A DNA stretch of 64,000 bases from Trueperaceae bacterium (GCA_011389865.1 JAABTL010000009.1:25457-89456); one strand, 5' to 3'. Counted from the stretch's first letter, positions 20,958 through 30,743 are shown. Translations and numbers: made by a program. Notes: a model not told the origin generated them from the letters alone.

Positions 20958-22319
20958 TCACTGCAGAGCGTCCCAAGCGCGCTGAATGTCTTCGGCAACC
21001 TCTTCGGCGGAAGCGCCGGAGACGAAGTCGACCATGCCACGCCAGAAGGCGCCGGCGCCGATGGCGCCCGGCATGAGGTCGGAGGCGTCGAAGCGGAAGG
21101 TGGTCGCGCCCTGCAGGATCTCGCCCTGGCCCCGCAGCGTCGGGTTGGCGTAGGCCTCGAGGTTCACGCCCAAGTGGGGGGTGAGGAAGCCACTCTGGGC
21201 CATCCACAGCTCATGGGCGAGCGGGGTCGTGAGGAAGTCGAGCAGGACGCGGGCGCCCTCGCTCTCGCTCGTCAACGCCCAGAGAGTACCGGCGCCCAGG
21301 ACGGGCTGGCCGAGGTCCTCGGACTCGAAGGCCGGGAAGTAGAAGAAGTCGGCATCGATACCGAGCTCGGTCCCCTCGGGAAAGAACGACGGGATGAAGC
21401 TCGCCTGGCGGTGCATGTAGCAGCGCGGCGGCACGGTGAAGAGGCCCGCCGGGCTGTCACGGAAGTCGGTCGAGCCCACGGAGGCGGCGCCGCCGTCGAC
21501 GTACTCGTCGTTCTTGGCGAAGGTGCCGAACAGTTCGATCGCGTTGACGACGCGCTCGTCGTCGAAGGGGATCTCGTTCGTGACCCACGCGTCGTACACC
21601 TCTGGCGGCTGGGTGCGGAGCATGATGTCCTCGACCCAGTCGGTGGCGGGCCAGCCGGTGGCATCACCGGAGCCGAGGCCGATGCACCACGGGGTGCCGC
21701 CGTCGGCGACGATCTGGTCGGAGAGCGCGAGGAGCTCCTCCATCGTGCCGGGGATCTCGTAGCCGGCGTCGGCGAAGTTGTCGGGGGAGTACCAGACGAG
21801 GCTCTTCAGGTCCACCTTGTAGAAGAAGCCGTAGAAATCCTCCGCGCCGTCGGGGCCCTCGTACGTGCCGAGGTCGACCCAGGACTGGCCGGCCGCGTAG
21901 TTCTCGAGCGTCCACTCGCGGATGTCGTCGCCGAGGGGGACGAGGTCGCCCCGCTGCGCCAGGTCGGAGGCGAGGCCGGGCTGCGGGAAGACCGCCACGT
22001 GCGGCGGGCTGCCGGCCTGCGTGTCGATGACGATCTGCTGCTCGAAGCTGTCCGACCCGGCGTAGTTGACGTCGGCGCCGGTCGCCTCCTCGAAGTAGGC
22101 GAAGATCGACAGCACGAGGTCGCGGTCGGGTCCGAGCCACGGCCCGAAGACGTCGATCGTCTCACCACTGAGGTCCATCGCCTCGAAGCGCTCGAGGTCG
22201 GACCAGTTGAAGCGGGCGTCTTCGCCGATCGGGAACACCAGGTTCTGGGCGAGCGCCGACGAGCCAAGGAGACCGCCGAGGCTCAGGGCGAGTAGGAGAC
22301 GGATGGCGGCATTTCTCAT
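20958..22319 (-). CDS. aglE: ABC sugar-binding protein, AglE-like
   Basis: Periplasmic solute-binding protein of 453 residues. Residues 1-~22 are a signal peptide ending in SSALAQ. The mature start (VDVFGPWLGPDRDLVLSIF-like), GSDSFEQQIVIDTQAGSPP and VAVFPQPGLASDLA segments resemble alpha-glucoside binding proteins of the AglE group. The start ATG at 22319 has GAAAGAGGT at ideal spacing; earlier in-frame starts lack this. The leader can fold to hide that site. No ATPase gene accompanies the cluster, so a shared ATPase elsewhere is expected. Confidence 0.85.
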   Translation of the reverse strand: MRNAAIRLLLALSLGGLLGSSALAQNLVFPIGEDARFNWSDLERFEAMDLSGETIDVFGPWLGPDRDLVLSIFAYFEEATGADVNYAGSDSFEQQIVIDTQAGSPPHVAVFPQPGLASDLAQRGDLVPLGDDIREWTLENYAAGQSWVDLGTYEGPDGAEDFYGFFYKVDLKSLVWYSPDNFADAGYEIPGTMEELLALSDQIVADGGTPWCIGLGSGDATGWPATDWVEDIMLRTQPPEVYDAWVTNEIPFDDERVVNAIELFGTFAKNDEYVDGGAASVGSTDFRDSPAGLFTVPPRCYMHRQASFIPSFFPEGTELGIDADFFYFPAFESEDLGQPVLGAGTLWALTSESEGARVLLDFLTTPLAHELWMAQSGFLTPHLGVNLEAYANPTLRGQGEILQGATTFRFDASDLMPGAIGAGAFWRGMVDFVSGASAEEVAEDIQRAWDALQ

Positions 22320-22324
22320 GCGGC

Positions 22325-22418
22325 GTACCTCTTTCTGCAGCCCCGTCGCACCCTGGCACCTTCCCACAGATCGGAAGGGCGCTGACCGCGAAGAAGGGGC
22401 TTACGCGAAAGAGGTTAC
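22325..22418 (-). promoter_or_regulatory. Nested leader structure that can mask the aglE ribosome-binding site
   Basis: Three properly nested helices are visible. The ribosome-binding site GAAAGAGGTAC (22325-22335) pairs with GTAACCTCTTTC (22407-22418). AGCCCC/GGGGCT pairs 22339-22344 with 22396-22401, and CCTTCC/GGAAGG pairs 22359-22364 with 22373-22378. It needs a promoter upstream of 22418, which I could not identify. Confidence 0.45.
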
Positions 22419-22519
22419 CACAGCGCCCCGTTACGGAGACGGGCAAAGCGCCTTGACGCAGCCGGTCCGCCCCAGGTCGGCGCGGTGCCGTGCGCGCCGC
22501 GGCCGGCGCCCGGCAGGGC

Positions 22520-22525
22520 TACACT
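22520..22525 (+). promoter_or_regulatory. -10 box TACACT of the ABC exporter
   Basis: TACACT with a 6-nt spacer to the GTG at 22532. Confidence 0.6.
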
Positions 22526-22531
22526 GCCGGG

Positions 22532-24412
22532 GTGTTCGCGCGCCGCCCCCTCCCACGCGCCGACGATGCGAGCCCGGCGGACCGGCGCATCGACCTCGGC
22601 GCCCTGCGTCGCCTGCTGCGTTTCACCCGCCCGTACGCCGGTCGGCTCGGCCTCGCCCTCGCCGCCAGCGCCCTGGGCAGCCTGGTGTTCCTCGCCTTCC
22701 CCGTCATCGTCGGCGACCTGTTCAACGCCGCGTTCGGGGCGGGCGGGCCCTCGCTGACCAGCTGGGCGACCGGCGTCGGTGGTGGCGGTGCCGCCGAAGC
22801 CACGGGCGGATTCGGCAACGCGACCGCCAGCGACCTCGACCGCATCGCGCTCGTCCTGGTGGTCGTCTTCGTGCTCAACGCCATCACGTCGTTCGTGCGG
22901 GTCTACCAGCTCGCCTACGTCGGCGAGAGCGTGGTGGCCGACCTGCGCCGGAACCTCTTCGCCCACCTGCTGTCGCTCTCCGTCCGGTTCTTCGAGGAGC
23001 GCAAGACCGGCGAGATCACCTCGCGGCTCACCTCCGACATCGCCACCATCCAGGCGGCGGTCAGCAACGTGCTCGTGCAGCTCGTGTCGCAGAGCGTGTC
23101 GCTGGTCGGCGGCGTCGTCGTCCTGTTCGTCATCAACGCCCGCCTCACGCTGGTGATGCTGGCGGTCCTGCCAGCGGTCATCGTCGCGGCCGCCGTCTTC
23201 GGGCGCCGTCTGCGGCGCATCAGCACGGCCTTCCAGGACCAGCTGGCCGCCGCCAACGCCCGCGCCGAGGAGGCGATCGCCGGCGTCCGCGTCGTCCAGT
23301 CGTTCACGGCGGAGCGTTTCGAGGCGAGGCGCTACGGGGAGGCGATCGCGGAGACCTTCGCCAGCGCCCTGCGGCGGGCGCGGGTGCGCGCGCTGTTCGT
23401 GCCCTCGGTGTTCACCGCCTTCTTCCTCGGCATCGGCCTCGTGCTGTGGTACGGGGGGAGGCTCGCGCTCGCCGGTGAGCTGCCCCCGGGCGACCTCATC
23501 ACCTTCCTGCTCCTCACGGTCACCGTGGCCGGCTCGATCGGCGCCTTCACCGGGCTCTACTCGCAGGTGCAGGAGGCGGTCGGCGCGTCCCGCCGGGTGT
23601 TCGAGTTGCTCGACACGGCGCCCGACCTCAGCGAGCCGGCGGCGCCGGTGGCGCTGGCCGACGTGCGCGGCGAGGTCGCCTTCGAGGGGGTGCGCTTCCG
23701 CTACGGCGACCGCGGCGACGACTGGGTGCTGGACGGCATCGACCTCGCCGCGCGCCCGGGCGATGTGGTCGCCCTGGTAGGCCCGTCCGGGGCCGGCAAG
23801 AGCACCCTCGTCACGCTGATCTCCCGCTTCCACGACCCGGTCGAGGGCCGCATCACGCTCGACGGCGTCGACCTGCGCGACCTCGACCCGCGTGCGCTGC
23901 GGGCCCAGGTCGGGGTCGTGCCGCAGGAGACCCTGCTCTTCTCGGGGACGATCGCCGACAACGTGCGCTACGGCCGGCCCGACGCCTCCGACGCCGAGGT
24001 CGAGGCGGCCACGGCGGCCGCCAACGCCGACGGCTTCGTCCGCGCGTTCCCTGACGGTTACGCGACCGTGGTCGGCGAGCGCGGCGTCAAGCTCTCGGGG
24101 GGCCAGCGGCAGCGCATCGCCATCGCGCGGGCGCTGCTCAAGGACCCGCGGATCCTGGTCCTCGACGAGGCCACCTCCTCGCTCGACAGCGAGTCCGAAG
24201 CGCTGGTGCAGGCCGCGCTCGACCACCTGATGCGCGGGCGCACCACCTTCGTCATCGCGCACCGCCTGTCGACCGTGCTGAACGCCGATCGGATCGTCGT
24301 CATCGACGGCGGCCGCATCGTTCAGGCGGGCCGCCACGCGGAGCTGCTCGCCAAGGGCGGGCTCTACGCCGACCTCTACGAACGGCAGTTCCGCGAGGCC
24401 GACGAGCGCTGA
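22532..24412 (+). CDS. ABC exporter half-transporter (ABCB/MsbA type)
   Basis: Fused membrane and ATPase protein of 626 residues, expected to work as a dimer. The six-helix membrane domain spans about 35-345, with a Gly/Ala-rich external loop near residues 75-105. The nucleotide-binding domain follows: Walker [11 protein letters not shown]-loop [12 protein letters not shown], signature LSGGQRQR, Walker [13 protein letters not shown], and H-loop IAHRLST. The GTG start is set by the -10 box. It ends 10 bp from the convergent DUF6062-like gene. The substrate is unknown. Confidence 0.9.
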   Translation: MFARRPLPRADDASPADRRIDLGALRRLLRFTRPYAGRLGLALAASALGSLVFLAFPVIVGDLFNAAFGAGGPSLTSWATGVGGGGAAEATGGFGNATASDLDRIALVLVVVFVLNAITSFVRVYQLAYVGESVVADLRRNLFAHLLSLSVRFFEERKTGEITSRLTSDIATIQAAVSNVLVQLVSQSVSLVGGVVVLFVINARLTLVMLAVLPAVIVAAAVFGRRLRRISTAFQDQLAAANARAEEAIAGVRVVQSFTAERFEARRYGEAIAETFASALRRARVRALFVPSVFTAFFLGIGLVLWYGGRLALAGELPPGDLITFLLLTVTVAGSIGAFTGLYSQVQEAVGASRRVFELLDTAPDLSEPAAPVALADVRGEVAFEGVRFRYGDRGDDWVLDGIDLAARPGDVVALVGPSGAGKSTLVTLISRFHDPVEGRITLDGVDLRDLDPRALRAQVGVVPQETLLFSGTIADNVRYGRPDASDAEVEAATAAANADGFVRAFPDGYATVVGERGVKLSGGQRQRIAIARALLKDPRILVLDEATSSLDSESEALVQAALDHLMRGRTTFVIAHRLSTVLNADRIVVIDGGRIVQAGRHAELLAKGGLYADLYERQFREADER

Positions 24413-24422
24413 GGCGCGGCGA

Positions 24423-25097
24423 TCAGACGTCCCCGCCGACGGCGCGGATCGCACGGAGCCAGGCGTCGCCGGACTCGCCCATCGGCTCGTGCGCGAAGCG
24501 GTGGTCGCTGCGCCGCAGGAAGGTGTCGAGGTCGGTCAGCAGCGCCTCGAGGCGGGCCGTCAACAGCGCGCGCCCGGCGCCCTCCGGCAGCGTCGCCACG
24601 TGGGCGACGCAGACGAACCCGCGCCCGCGCGCCAGCGCGCCCTCGAGGTCGCTCGCCGGCACGCGCTGGAGGGCATGGAGGTAGCGGCGCTCGGCGGCGC
24701 GCTCGATCTCGCAGGCCCGGCAAAGGACCGCCGTTCGCTCGTCCGGGGACGGCGTCCGTGGCCGTGGCCGGCCAGCGAGCGCCCGCAGGAAGCCCTGCGG
24801 GCCGCCGGCCGCCGGTGCCGCGCCGCCGCCCAGTTGCCGCCGCAGCTCGGTCTCGAGCAGGTCGCGCAGCAGCACCGCCGACGACAGCGCCGGCGCCTCC
24901 AGCGATCGCCACACCCGCCAGTGGCGCGGGCAGAGGCCACCGCGCCGGCGCCAGTCCGCGCGCACGTCGACGTCGTTGACCCCGTCCCCCAGCACGCCCC
25001 GGAGGTAGGTGCGGGCCGCAGCTGCCGCGGCCAGGCACACCCCGCAGCCCGGGCTCGCGAGGGCGTCGAGCAGGACGTGCTGGTCTTGGGCCTTCAG
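24423..25097 (-). CDS. DUF6062-like cysteine-motif protein, probable CTG start
   Basis: About 224 residues if begun at the CTG at 25097, which overlaps the OsmC stop as CTGA. This N-terminus includes HVLLDALASPGCGVC, and a Cys-x-x-Cys near the start followed by GGLCPRHW (Cys/His) is the pattern I associate with DUF6062. Later come CRACE and a GFVCVAH motif. The first ATG/GTG-type start (25040) would remove the first Cys pair. The paired Cys motifs suggest metal binding; function is unknown. There is no separate promoter, so it is coupled to OsmC. Confidence 0.6.
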   Translation of the reverse strand: MKAQDQHVLLDALASPGCGVCLAAAAAARTYLRGVLGDGVNDVDVRADWRRRGGLCPRHWRVWRSLEAPALSSAVLLRDLLETELRRQLGGGAAPAAGGPQGFLRALAGRPRPRTPSPDERTAVLCRACEIERAAERRYLHALQRVPASDLEGALARGRGFVCVAHVATLPEGAGRALLTARLEALLTDLDTFLRRSDHRFAHEPMGESGDAWLRAIRAVGGDV

Positions 25098-25519
25098 GCG
25101 AGGGCCGCGTCGAGCTCGATCGGGACGGCCGCCAGCGCCTTGGAGACCGGGCAGCCGACCTTGGCCGCCTCGGCCTGCTCGGCGAAGGCCTCGGCGTCGA
25201 TGCCGGGGACCGTGGCGCGGCAGACGAGCTCGATCTTGGTGATCGCGGCGCCCTGGTCGTCGCGACCGAGGTGGACGCGCGCCTCCACCCGCACCTCGGT
25301 GGGGGTGAAGCCGGCGCCGGCGAGGCCGTTGGAGAGCGCCATGGCGAAGCAGCCTGCGTGGGCGGCGCCCAAGAGCTCGTCAGGGTTCGTCCCGGGGCCC
25401 TCCTCGAAGCGCGAGGCGAACGTGTAGGGTCCTTCGAAGGCGCCGCTGCCGAGCGCGACGGTGCCGTCGCCGTTCTTCAGGTCGCCGCGCCAGATGCCGG
25501 TGGCGGTACGTACGGGCAT
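25094..25519 (-). CDS. OsmC/Ohr family peroxidase-like protein
   Basis: Thiol-dependent hydroperoxide reductase family, 141 residues. The two redox cysteines are in HAGCFAMALS (about 72) and VGCPVSKAL (about 127), and the conserved Glu region FEEGPGTNPDELLGAAH is present. It looks closer to OsmC (osmotically inducible) than Ohr. The start ATG at 25519 has GAGAGGAGA upstream; the earlier in-frame ATG lies in the leader hairpin region. Confidence 0.88.
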   Translation of the reverse strand: MPVRTATGIWRGDLKNGDGTVALGSGAFEGPYTFASRFEEGPGTNPDELLGAAHAGCFAMALSNGLAGAGFTPTEVRVEARVHLGRDDQGAAITKIELVCRATVPGIDAEAFAEQAEAAKVGCPVSKALAAVPIELDAALA

Positions 25520-25538
25520 GGACGTTCTCCTCTCGCAT

Positions 25539-25566
25539 GGTTTGCCCGGCCCCTGGCCGGGCAACC
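25539..25566 (-). promoter_or_regulatory. Hairpin in the osmC leader
   Basis: TGCCCGGCC / GGCCGGGCA stem extended by GGT/ACC with a bulged T. It is placed between the -10 box and the ribosome-binding site. It could affect stability or translation. Confidence 0.35.
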
Positions 25567-25585
25567 ACGCCGTGGGGATGGCGTC

Positions 25586-25591
25586 ATGCTA
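25586..25591 (-). promoter_or_regulatory. -10 box TAGCAT of osmC
   Basis: TAGCAT about 66 nt before the ATG, giving a leader with a hairpin and a Shine-Dalgarno sequence. It is back-to-back with the uvrB promoter. Confidence 0.5.
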
Positions 25592-25617
25592 CGACGGTCG
25601 CGCGCCCGCCCGGGGGC

Positions 25618-25623
25618 TAGACT
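25618..25623 (+). promoter_or_regulatory. -10 box TAGACT of uvrB
   Basis: TAGACT with a 6-nt spacer to the ATG at 25630. No -35-like TTGACA is present. Confidence 0.65.
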
Positions 25624-25629
25624 GAACGG

Positions 25630-27702
25630 ATGCCCCTCCGCGTCCAGGCCCCCTTCACCCCCAGCGGCGACCAGCCCGAGGCCATCCGCGGGCTGGTGAC
25701 CGGGCTCGGCGACGGCCTGCGCTTCCAGACGCTTCTCGGGGCGACCGGCACCGGCAAGACCTTCACGATGGCGCAGGTGATCGAGGCCACCCAGCGGCCC
25801 GCGCTGGTGCTCGCGCCGAACAAGATCCTCACGGCGCAGCTGGCCGCCGAGTTCCGCGACGTCTTCCCGGACGCCGCCGTCGAGATGTTCATCTCCTACT
25901 ACGACTACTACCAGCCCGAGGCCTACGTGCCGGCCCGCGACCTCTTCATCGAGAAGGACGCGAACATCAACGACGAGCTCGAGCGCCTGCGGCACTCGAC
26001 CACCCGCTCGCTGCTCACCCGCCGCGACGTGGTGGTGGTCGCGTCGGTGTCGGCGATCTACGGCCTCGGCTCGCCGGAGGAGTACGCCAAGCTCAACCTC
26101 GTCCTGGCGCCGGGCGTGAAGATGAACCGCGACGCCGTGCTGGGGCGGCTCGTCCAGCAGCAGTACGAGCGCAACGACGTCGAGCTCGCGCCCGGCCGCT
26201 TCCGCGCCCGCGGCGACGTGGTCGAGGTGTGGCCGGCCTACGACGAGTCGCCCGTGCGGATCGAGCTGTGGGGCGACGAGGTCGACGCGCTGGGCGTCAT
26301 CGACCCGGTGACCGGCGACACCACCCGGACGCTCACGGGCCTGACCGTCTTCCCCGCCAAGCACTACGTCACCCCGTTCGAGACGCTGCGACCGGCGGTG
26401 GAACGCATCGAGGCGGACCTGCACGACCGGCTGCGCTTCTTCGAGGCCAGCGGCAAGCTGCTCGAGCAGCAGCGCCTGCGCGAGCGCACGATGTACGACC
26501 TCGAGATGCTGCGCACGCTGGGCTACTGCAGCGGGATCGAGAACTACAGCCGCTACCTCGACGGCCGCAACCCAGGCGAGCCGCCGTTCACGCTGCTCGA
26601 CTACCTGCCGGACGACGCCATCGTCTTCCTCGACGAGTCGCACGTCATGGTCCCGCAGATCCGCGGCATGTACAACGGCGACCAAGCCCGCAAGCGGACG
26701 CTCGTCGACTACGGCTTCCGCCTGCCTGCCGCGCTCGACAACCGCCCGCTGCAGCAGGACGAGTTCTTCGAGCGCGTCGGCCAGGTGGTGTTCGTGTCGG
26801 CGACGCCGGCCGCGCAGGAGATCGGCCTCTCGGACCAGGTGGTCGAGCAGGTGATCCGACCGACGGGCCTCGTCGACCCCCACGTGACCGTGAAGCCCTC
26901 CCGCGGGCAGATCGACGACATCATCTTCGCCGCGCGCGAGCGGGTGAAGGCGAACGAACGCGTGCTCGTCACGACGCTGACGAAGCGCATGGCCGAGGAC
27001 CTCACCGAGTACCTCGCGGAGCAGGGCATCCGCGTGCGCTACATGCACAGCGACATCGACGCCGTCGAGCGGCAGGTGATCATCCGCGACCTGCGTCTCG
27101 GCCACTTCGACGTGCTGGTGGGCATCAACCTGCTGCGTGAGGGGCTCGACCTGCCGGAGGTCTCGCTGGTGGCGATCCTCGACGCCGACAAGACCGGCTT
27201 CCTGCGCAGCGAGCGCAGCCTGATCCAGACGATCGGCCGGGCGGCGCGCAACGTGCACGGCGAGGTGGTCCTCTACGCCGACGAGGTCAGCGACGCGATG
27301 CGCGCCGCGATGGACGAGACCGAGCGGCGCAGAGCGAAACAGCTGGCGTACAACGAGCTGCACGGGATCACCCCGGAGACGATCCGCAAGCGGATCCAGG
27401 AGGTCATCCGCGGCGAGGAGGCCGAGGGCGACGCGGCCGGCGGCGGCGCGGCGCCGGTGGCGCCGTGGGAACGCGAGCTGCTCGAGGACGACCTACGCCA
27501 GGAGCTCGCGCTGCTCGAGAACGAGATGTGGTCCGCTTCCGAGGCCCTGGACTTCGAGAAGGCGGCGGCGGTGCGCGACCGCATCCGCGAGCTCGAGGCG
27601 CGCCTCGCCGGACGCGAGCTCAAGCTGCCGCAGCTCCCGCCCCAGGGCGCCAAGGCGCGGACGACCGCGCGGCCCGCGGGGCGGCGGCGGGTGCAGGCGT
27701 GA
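25630..27702 (+). CDS. uvrB: Excinuclease ABC subunit UvrB
   Basis: Damage-verification helicase of nucleotide excision repair. It is 690 residues. Walker A GATGTGKT (37-44), beta-hairpin [12 protein letters not shown] (about 94-105), DESH box in [11 protein letters not shown] (about 337), and helicase motifs [14 protein letters not shown] and [11 protein letters not shown] are all present. The C-terminal UVR motif that binds UvrC is at about 620-660 ([15 protein letters not shown]). It is full length with no insert. The adjacent membrane-protein gene is coupled by GTGA. Confidence 0.97.
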   Translation: MPLRVQAPFTPSGDQPEAIRGLVTGLGDGLRFQTLLGATGTGKTFTMAQVIEATQRPALVLAPNKILTAQLAAEFRDVFPDAAVEMFISYYDYYQPEAYVPARDLFIEKDANINDELERLRHSTTRSLLTRRDVVVVASVSAIYGLGSPEEYAKLNLVLAPGVKMNRDAVLGRLVQQQYERNDVELAPGRFRARGDVVEVWPAYDESPVRIELWGDEVDALGVIDPVTGDTTRTLTGLTVFPAKHYVTPFETLRPAVERIEADLHDRLRFFEASGKLLEQQRLRERTMYDLEMLRTLGYCSGIENYSRYLDGRNPGEPPFTLLDYLPDDAIVFLDESHVMVPQIRGMYNGDQARKRTLVDYGFRLPAALDNRPLQQDEFFERVGQVVFVSATPAAQEIGLSDQVVEQVIRPTGLVDPHVTVKPSRGQIDDIIFAARERVKANERVLVTTLTKRMAEDLTEYLAEQGIRVRYMHSDIDAVERQVIIRDLRLGHFDVLVGINLLREGLDLPEVSLVAILDADKTGFLRSERSLIQTIGRAARNVHGEVVLYADEVSDAMRAAMDETERRRAKQLAYNELHGITPETIRKRIQEVIRGEEAEGDAAGGGAAPVAPWERELLEDDLRQELALLENEMWSASEALDFEKAAAVRDRIRELEARLAGRELKLPQLPPQGAKARTTARPAGRRRVQA

Positions 27703-29294
27703 GCCTCGCCCGACGCCCGGCGTGGCCGTGGCGGCCGCGCAACGCGCGCCAGAGTGCAGCCGCATGGCGCGCCGTGCTCGTCGCAGCCGTAGCCGGCGCC
27801 TTCGCCTGGGCGCAGCCGTACGCGGCGGACGGCGGCTTCGACCGGCCGCGGGCGCTGCTGCCGCACCTCGAGCGCCCGCTGGCGAAGCTCGCGCTCGACC
27901 GCGGCCGGGCGACCCTGGTGTCTTGGGAGGACGGCACGGTCGTCGCGCGCGACCTGTCCGGCGACCGCGAAGCCCGTCCGCTGGGGGACGCCGACGGCGT
28001 GCGCGACCTCACGGTCGCCGGTGCGCACGACGCCCTGCTGCAGGCGATCTGGGCGTGGCGCGACCTGACGACCGGCCGCTACCTCTACCGGTCGACCTTC
28101 GCCGACGAACCGTTCGAGAGCGGCCAGCTGCTGCCGCTGACGGCCGTTCAGCAGTCGGGCGAGACCTGGCTCTTCAGCCACCGCGGCCGCGACGCCGGCG
28201 CCGAGATCGTGCGCCTCACCCCCACCGGCGAGGCGATCACGCTGTACCGCACCGACCTGCAGATCACCGGCCTGTCGGCCGCCGCGGCCGACGGCGTCGT
28301 CCACCTGACCTGGATCGAGGGCTTCACCGAGACGACCGCGCTCGGCAGCGCCAGCGACTGGCGGGCCCAGGCCGCCTGGTGGTCGCCCGACGGACGCTGG
28401 GCGGGTCCCGCGGAACTCGGCGCCGCGGACGGCCAGGTGGAGCGCACCGCAACCGCCGTCGAGGCCGGGACGGGCGCGCTGGCGCAGCGGACGTGGACCG
28501 GTGACGACGGGATCGCGCGGCGCTGGCGCGTCCCGGCCGCCGACCCCCTCGAGGGCCCCGCCCGCGGGGTGGCCGCGCTGGTCGCCGGCCGGCCGATCGG
28601 CACGACCCTCGCGGCCGGCGTGGGAACCGATTTCGTCGCTCGTGGCCACACGGTCTGGCGGGTGGGCGAGCCGGCGTCACCGCCCGTCGCGGTCGCCTGG
28701 TCGCCGGTGGTCATCCGCGAGGGCTGGGCGATCCTGGACGCCGAGGGGATCCACCACCTGGCGTGGATCGGCAGCGAGGCGGGCGGACGCGACGTCTTGT
28801 ACGCGAGCGACGACCGGCGGCCGATGGTCCGCGGGCCGCTCGACGAGATCGCCGCCGTCTTCGGCTGGCGACCCTGGAGCGTCGCCGAAGAGGCCGTCGG
28901 GCAGCTGGGAGCCAGTCTCCTCGCGGCGGTCTTGGTGTCCGCGAGCACGCTGCCGCTCCTGTGGGCGCTCGCGGTCGTGCTCGCCCGCCGGGCGTCCGCC
29001 GCCGCCGCCCGCTGGCGCGGGGCCCTGGCGGGCGCCGCCCTGCCGGGTTTGGGCGTCTTGGCGGCCGTGGTCCTCGGCGCCCCGGCCGCCGTCCTCTGGC
29101 CGCTGGTGGGCGGCGTGGGCGCGCTGGCGGCCGCCAGCGCGGGCGCCGCGCTGCTCGCCGCCTGGCTTTGGCGCGGCCGCGACCTCGAGGCGCTGCCGGC
29201 GTTCGTCGGCGCGGGGGCGACGGCGCTGGCCTGTGCCACGGCCGGGATCGCGTTCGTCGGCTTCCAGGCCTGGGTCGACCTCGGCCTCTGGTGA
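27699..29294 (+). CDS. Uncharacterised membrane protein with extracytoplasmic sensor-like domain
   Basis: 531 residues, not recognised. One hydrophobic segment near the N-terminus (about 23-40) acts as a signal or anchor. A ~340-residue extracytoplasmic part follows with repeated W/D-rich strands ([40 protein letters not shown]), suggesting a beta-propeller. About four membrane helices close the protein (about 390-530). The GTG overlaps the uvrB stop. Whether it has any repair role is unknown; co-transcription may be incidental. Confidence 0.6.
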   Translation: MSLARRPAWPWRPRNARQSAAAWRAVLVAAVAGAFAWAQPYAADGGFDRPRALLPHLERPLAKLALDRGRATLVSWEDGTVVARDLSGDREARPLGDADGVRDLTVAGAHDALLQAIWAWRDLTTGRYLYRSTFADEPFESGQLLPLTAVQQSGETWLFSHRGRDAGAEIVRLTPTGEAITLYRTDLQITGLSAAAADGVVHLTWIEGFTETTALGSASDWRAQAAWWSPDGRWAGPAELGAADGQVERTATAVEAGTGALAQRTWTGDDGIARRWRVPAADPLEGPARGVAALVAGRPIGTTLAAGVGTDFVARGHTVWRVGEPASPPVAVAWSPVVIREGWAILDAEGIHHLAWIGSEAGGRDVLYASDDRRPMVRGPLDEIAAVFGWRPWSVAEEAVGQLGASLLAAVLVSASTLPLLWALAVVLARRASAAAARWRGALAGAALPGLGVLAAVVLGAPAAVLWPLVGGVGALAAASAGAALLAAWLWRGRDLEALPAFVGAGATALACATAGIAFVGFQAWVDLGLW

Positions 29295-29361
29295 GGCGTC
29301 CACGCGCGTGAGCGCCCGCGTGGGCGTGGTCACGCGCCCGCGCACCCGCACGAGCGCGTGG

Positions 29362-29367
29362 TAGCGT
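29362..29367 (+). promoter_or_regulatory. -10 box TAGCGT of carD-ksgA
   Basis: TAGCGT lies 6 nt before a GTG (29374) that opens a 10-codon frame, and 19 nt before the CarD GTG, whose GGAGG is within the short leader. Confidence 0.55.
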
Positions 29368-29373
29368 GCCCGC

Positions 29374-29406
29374 GTGGAGGCTCCGGGTGACGTTCGAAGT
29401 CGGTGA
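29374..29406 (+). CDS. Possible leaderless 10-codon frame overlapping the carD start
   Basis: The GTG at 29374 is 6 nt after the -10 box and encodes MEAPGDVRSR. It overlaps the first codons of carD in another frame. It may be real, or simply the consequence of a GTG at the transcript end. Confidence 0.25.
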   Translation: MEAPGDVRSR

Positions 29407-29884
29407 CCACGTCGTCTATCCCTCCCAGGGCGCCGGTGTGGTGCAGGAGCGCACCACCCGCGCGGTCCTGGGCGAGACGCACGAGTACCTGAAGGTCGTC
29501 TTCGTCAAGGGTGACATGGAGGTCCTCGTGCCCCTGAAACGCGGCGAGGACGTCGGCCTGCGGCACACGGTCGGCACGGACGAGGTCGAGCGCCTGTTCG
29601 AGGCGATGGCCAAGGCCGACCTCAGCCTGCCGCAGCAGTGGCCCCCCCGGTACCGCGTGGAGCAGGAGATCCTGGGCCGCGGAGGCGCCTACGAGCTGGC
29701 CCGCCTCATCGGCGTGCTCGCCCGCCGCGACCTCGAGAAGGGCCTGGCCGCCACGGAGCGCGAGGTCCTGGACACCGCCAAGTCAGCGTTGGCCTCCGAG
29801 CTGGCGATCGTCGGCGGTACCGACCTCCCCACCGCACTGGAGAGGCTCGATGCCGTCATCGCGGAACGCATCGGCCACGGCTGA
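29387..29884 (+). CDS. carD: CarD-family transcription regulator (first of two)
   Basis: Binds RNA polymerase beta and stabilises open promoter complexes. It is 165 residues. The RNAP-interaction domain (about 1-60) has FEVGDHVVYPSQGAGVV and EYLKVVFVKGDMEVLVPL. The helical C-terminal domain (about 65-165) has LPQQWPPRYRVEQEIL and LARLIGVLARRDLEKGL. The GTG at 29387 has GGAGG six bases upstream. A longer frame from 29366 would start inside the -10 box. Confidence 0.9.
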   Translation: MTFEVGDHVVYPSQGAGVVQERTTRAVLGETHEYLKVVFVKGDMEVLVPLKRGEDVGLRHTVGTDEVERLFEAMAKADLSLPQQWPPRYRVEQEILGRGGAYELARLIGVLARRDLEKGLAATEREVLDTAKSALASELAIVGGTDLPTALERLDAVIAERIGHG

Positions 29885-30743
29885 GCCCGACGACCGCGGC
29901 CCCGCCCTCACGTCACCGCGCGTCGTTCGCGATCTACTGCGCCGGCACGGCCTGGGCGCGGACACGTCGCTCGGCCAGCATTTCCTGATCGACCGCGCGA
30001 CCCTGGCGTCGATCGTCGCGGCCGCCGAACCGGCGCCGCGCGACGAGGTGTGGGAGGTGGGGCCCGGCCTCGGGACGCTGACCGTAGAGCTCGCGCGCCG
30101 CGCGGGCAGGGTGATCGCCATCGAACTCGACCGGCGGCTGCTCCCGGTGCTCGCCGAGACCCTGGCCCCCTGGCCACACGCGGAGGTGCGCCACGCCGAT
30201 GCCCTGCGGGTCGACTTCACGACCGCCGCCCCCGGCGCGGTCTTCGTCGCCAACCTGCCGTACCAGGTCGGCACGGCCGTGCTCTCCAGCGTGCTGAGTT
30301 GTGGCCGCTTCGCCCGCGCCGTGGTGTTGGTCCAGAAGGAGGTCGCCGAGCGCCTGGTCGCCACCGCCGGCAGCGCCGCCTATGGCAGCCTCAGCCTGTG
30401 GGTCGCGCACCACGCTCGGGCGCGGATCGTGCGCAGCGTGCCCGCGGGCGCGTTCCTGCCACCCCCCAAGGTCACCTCGGCGGTCGTTCGCCTCGACGTG
30501 GACCCCGCCGCACGCCCCGATCCCGCGACCTTCACGCTCATCCGCGACGGCTTCCGCCACCGCAGGAAGACGCTGGTCGCGAACCTGCGGGCCGCCGGGG
30601 ACGACCCGAGCGACGTGCAGCGCGCGCTGCAGGAGCTCGGTTTCGACCCGCGCGCCCGGGCCGAGGTGCTCGACCTCGCGACCTTCCGGCGGCTGGCGCA
30701 ACGCCTCCGCCCGCGAGCGGTGTCCGAGCCGCAAGCGACCTGA
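29850..30743 (+). CDS. ksgA: 16S rRNA dimethyladenosine transferase KsgA (RsmA)
   Basis: Dimethylates the two adjacent adenines of the 3'-terminal 16S hairpin. It is 297 residues. It has LGQHFLIDRATLASIV, SAM motif I EVGPGLGTLT, the acidic IAIELDRRL, and the catalytic NLPYQV motif. The C-terminal helical domain starts near FLPPPKVTSAVVRL. The ATG overlaps the last 35 bp of carD, with AGAGG upstream. The first ~20 residues are a variable tail. Confidence 0.95.
   Translation: MPSSRNASATAEPDDRGPALTSPRVVRDLLRRHGLGADTSLGQHFLIDRATLASIVAAAEPAPRDEVWEVGPGLGTLTVELARRAGRVIAIELDRRLLPVLAETLAPWPHAEVRHADALRVDFTTAAPGAVFVANLPYQVGTAVLSSVLSCGRFARAVVLVQKEVAERLVATAGSAAYGSLSLWVAHHARARIVRSVPAGAFLPPPKVTSAVVRLDVDPAARPDPATFTLIRDGFRHRRKTLVANLRAAGDDPSDVQRALQELGFDPRARAEVLDLATFRRLAQRLRPRAVSEPQAT

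Noticed and set aside
22380..22460. Sigma-A promoter for aglE (TAACCT or TAAGCC as -10)
   Set aside because: No candidate had a -35 at 16-19 bp, so the start of the leader is left open.
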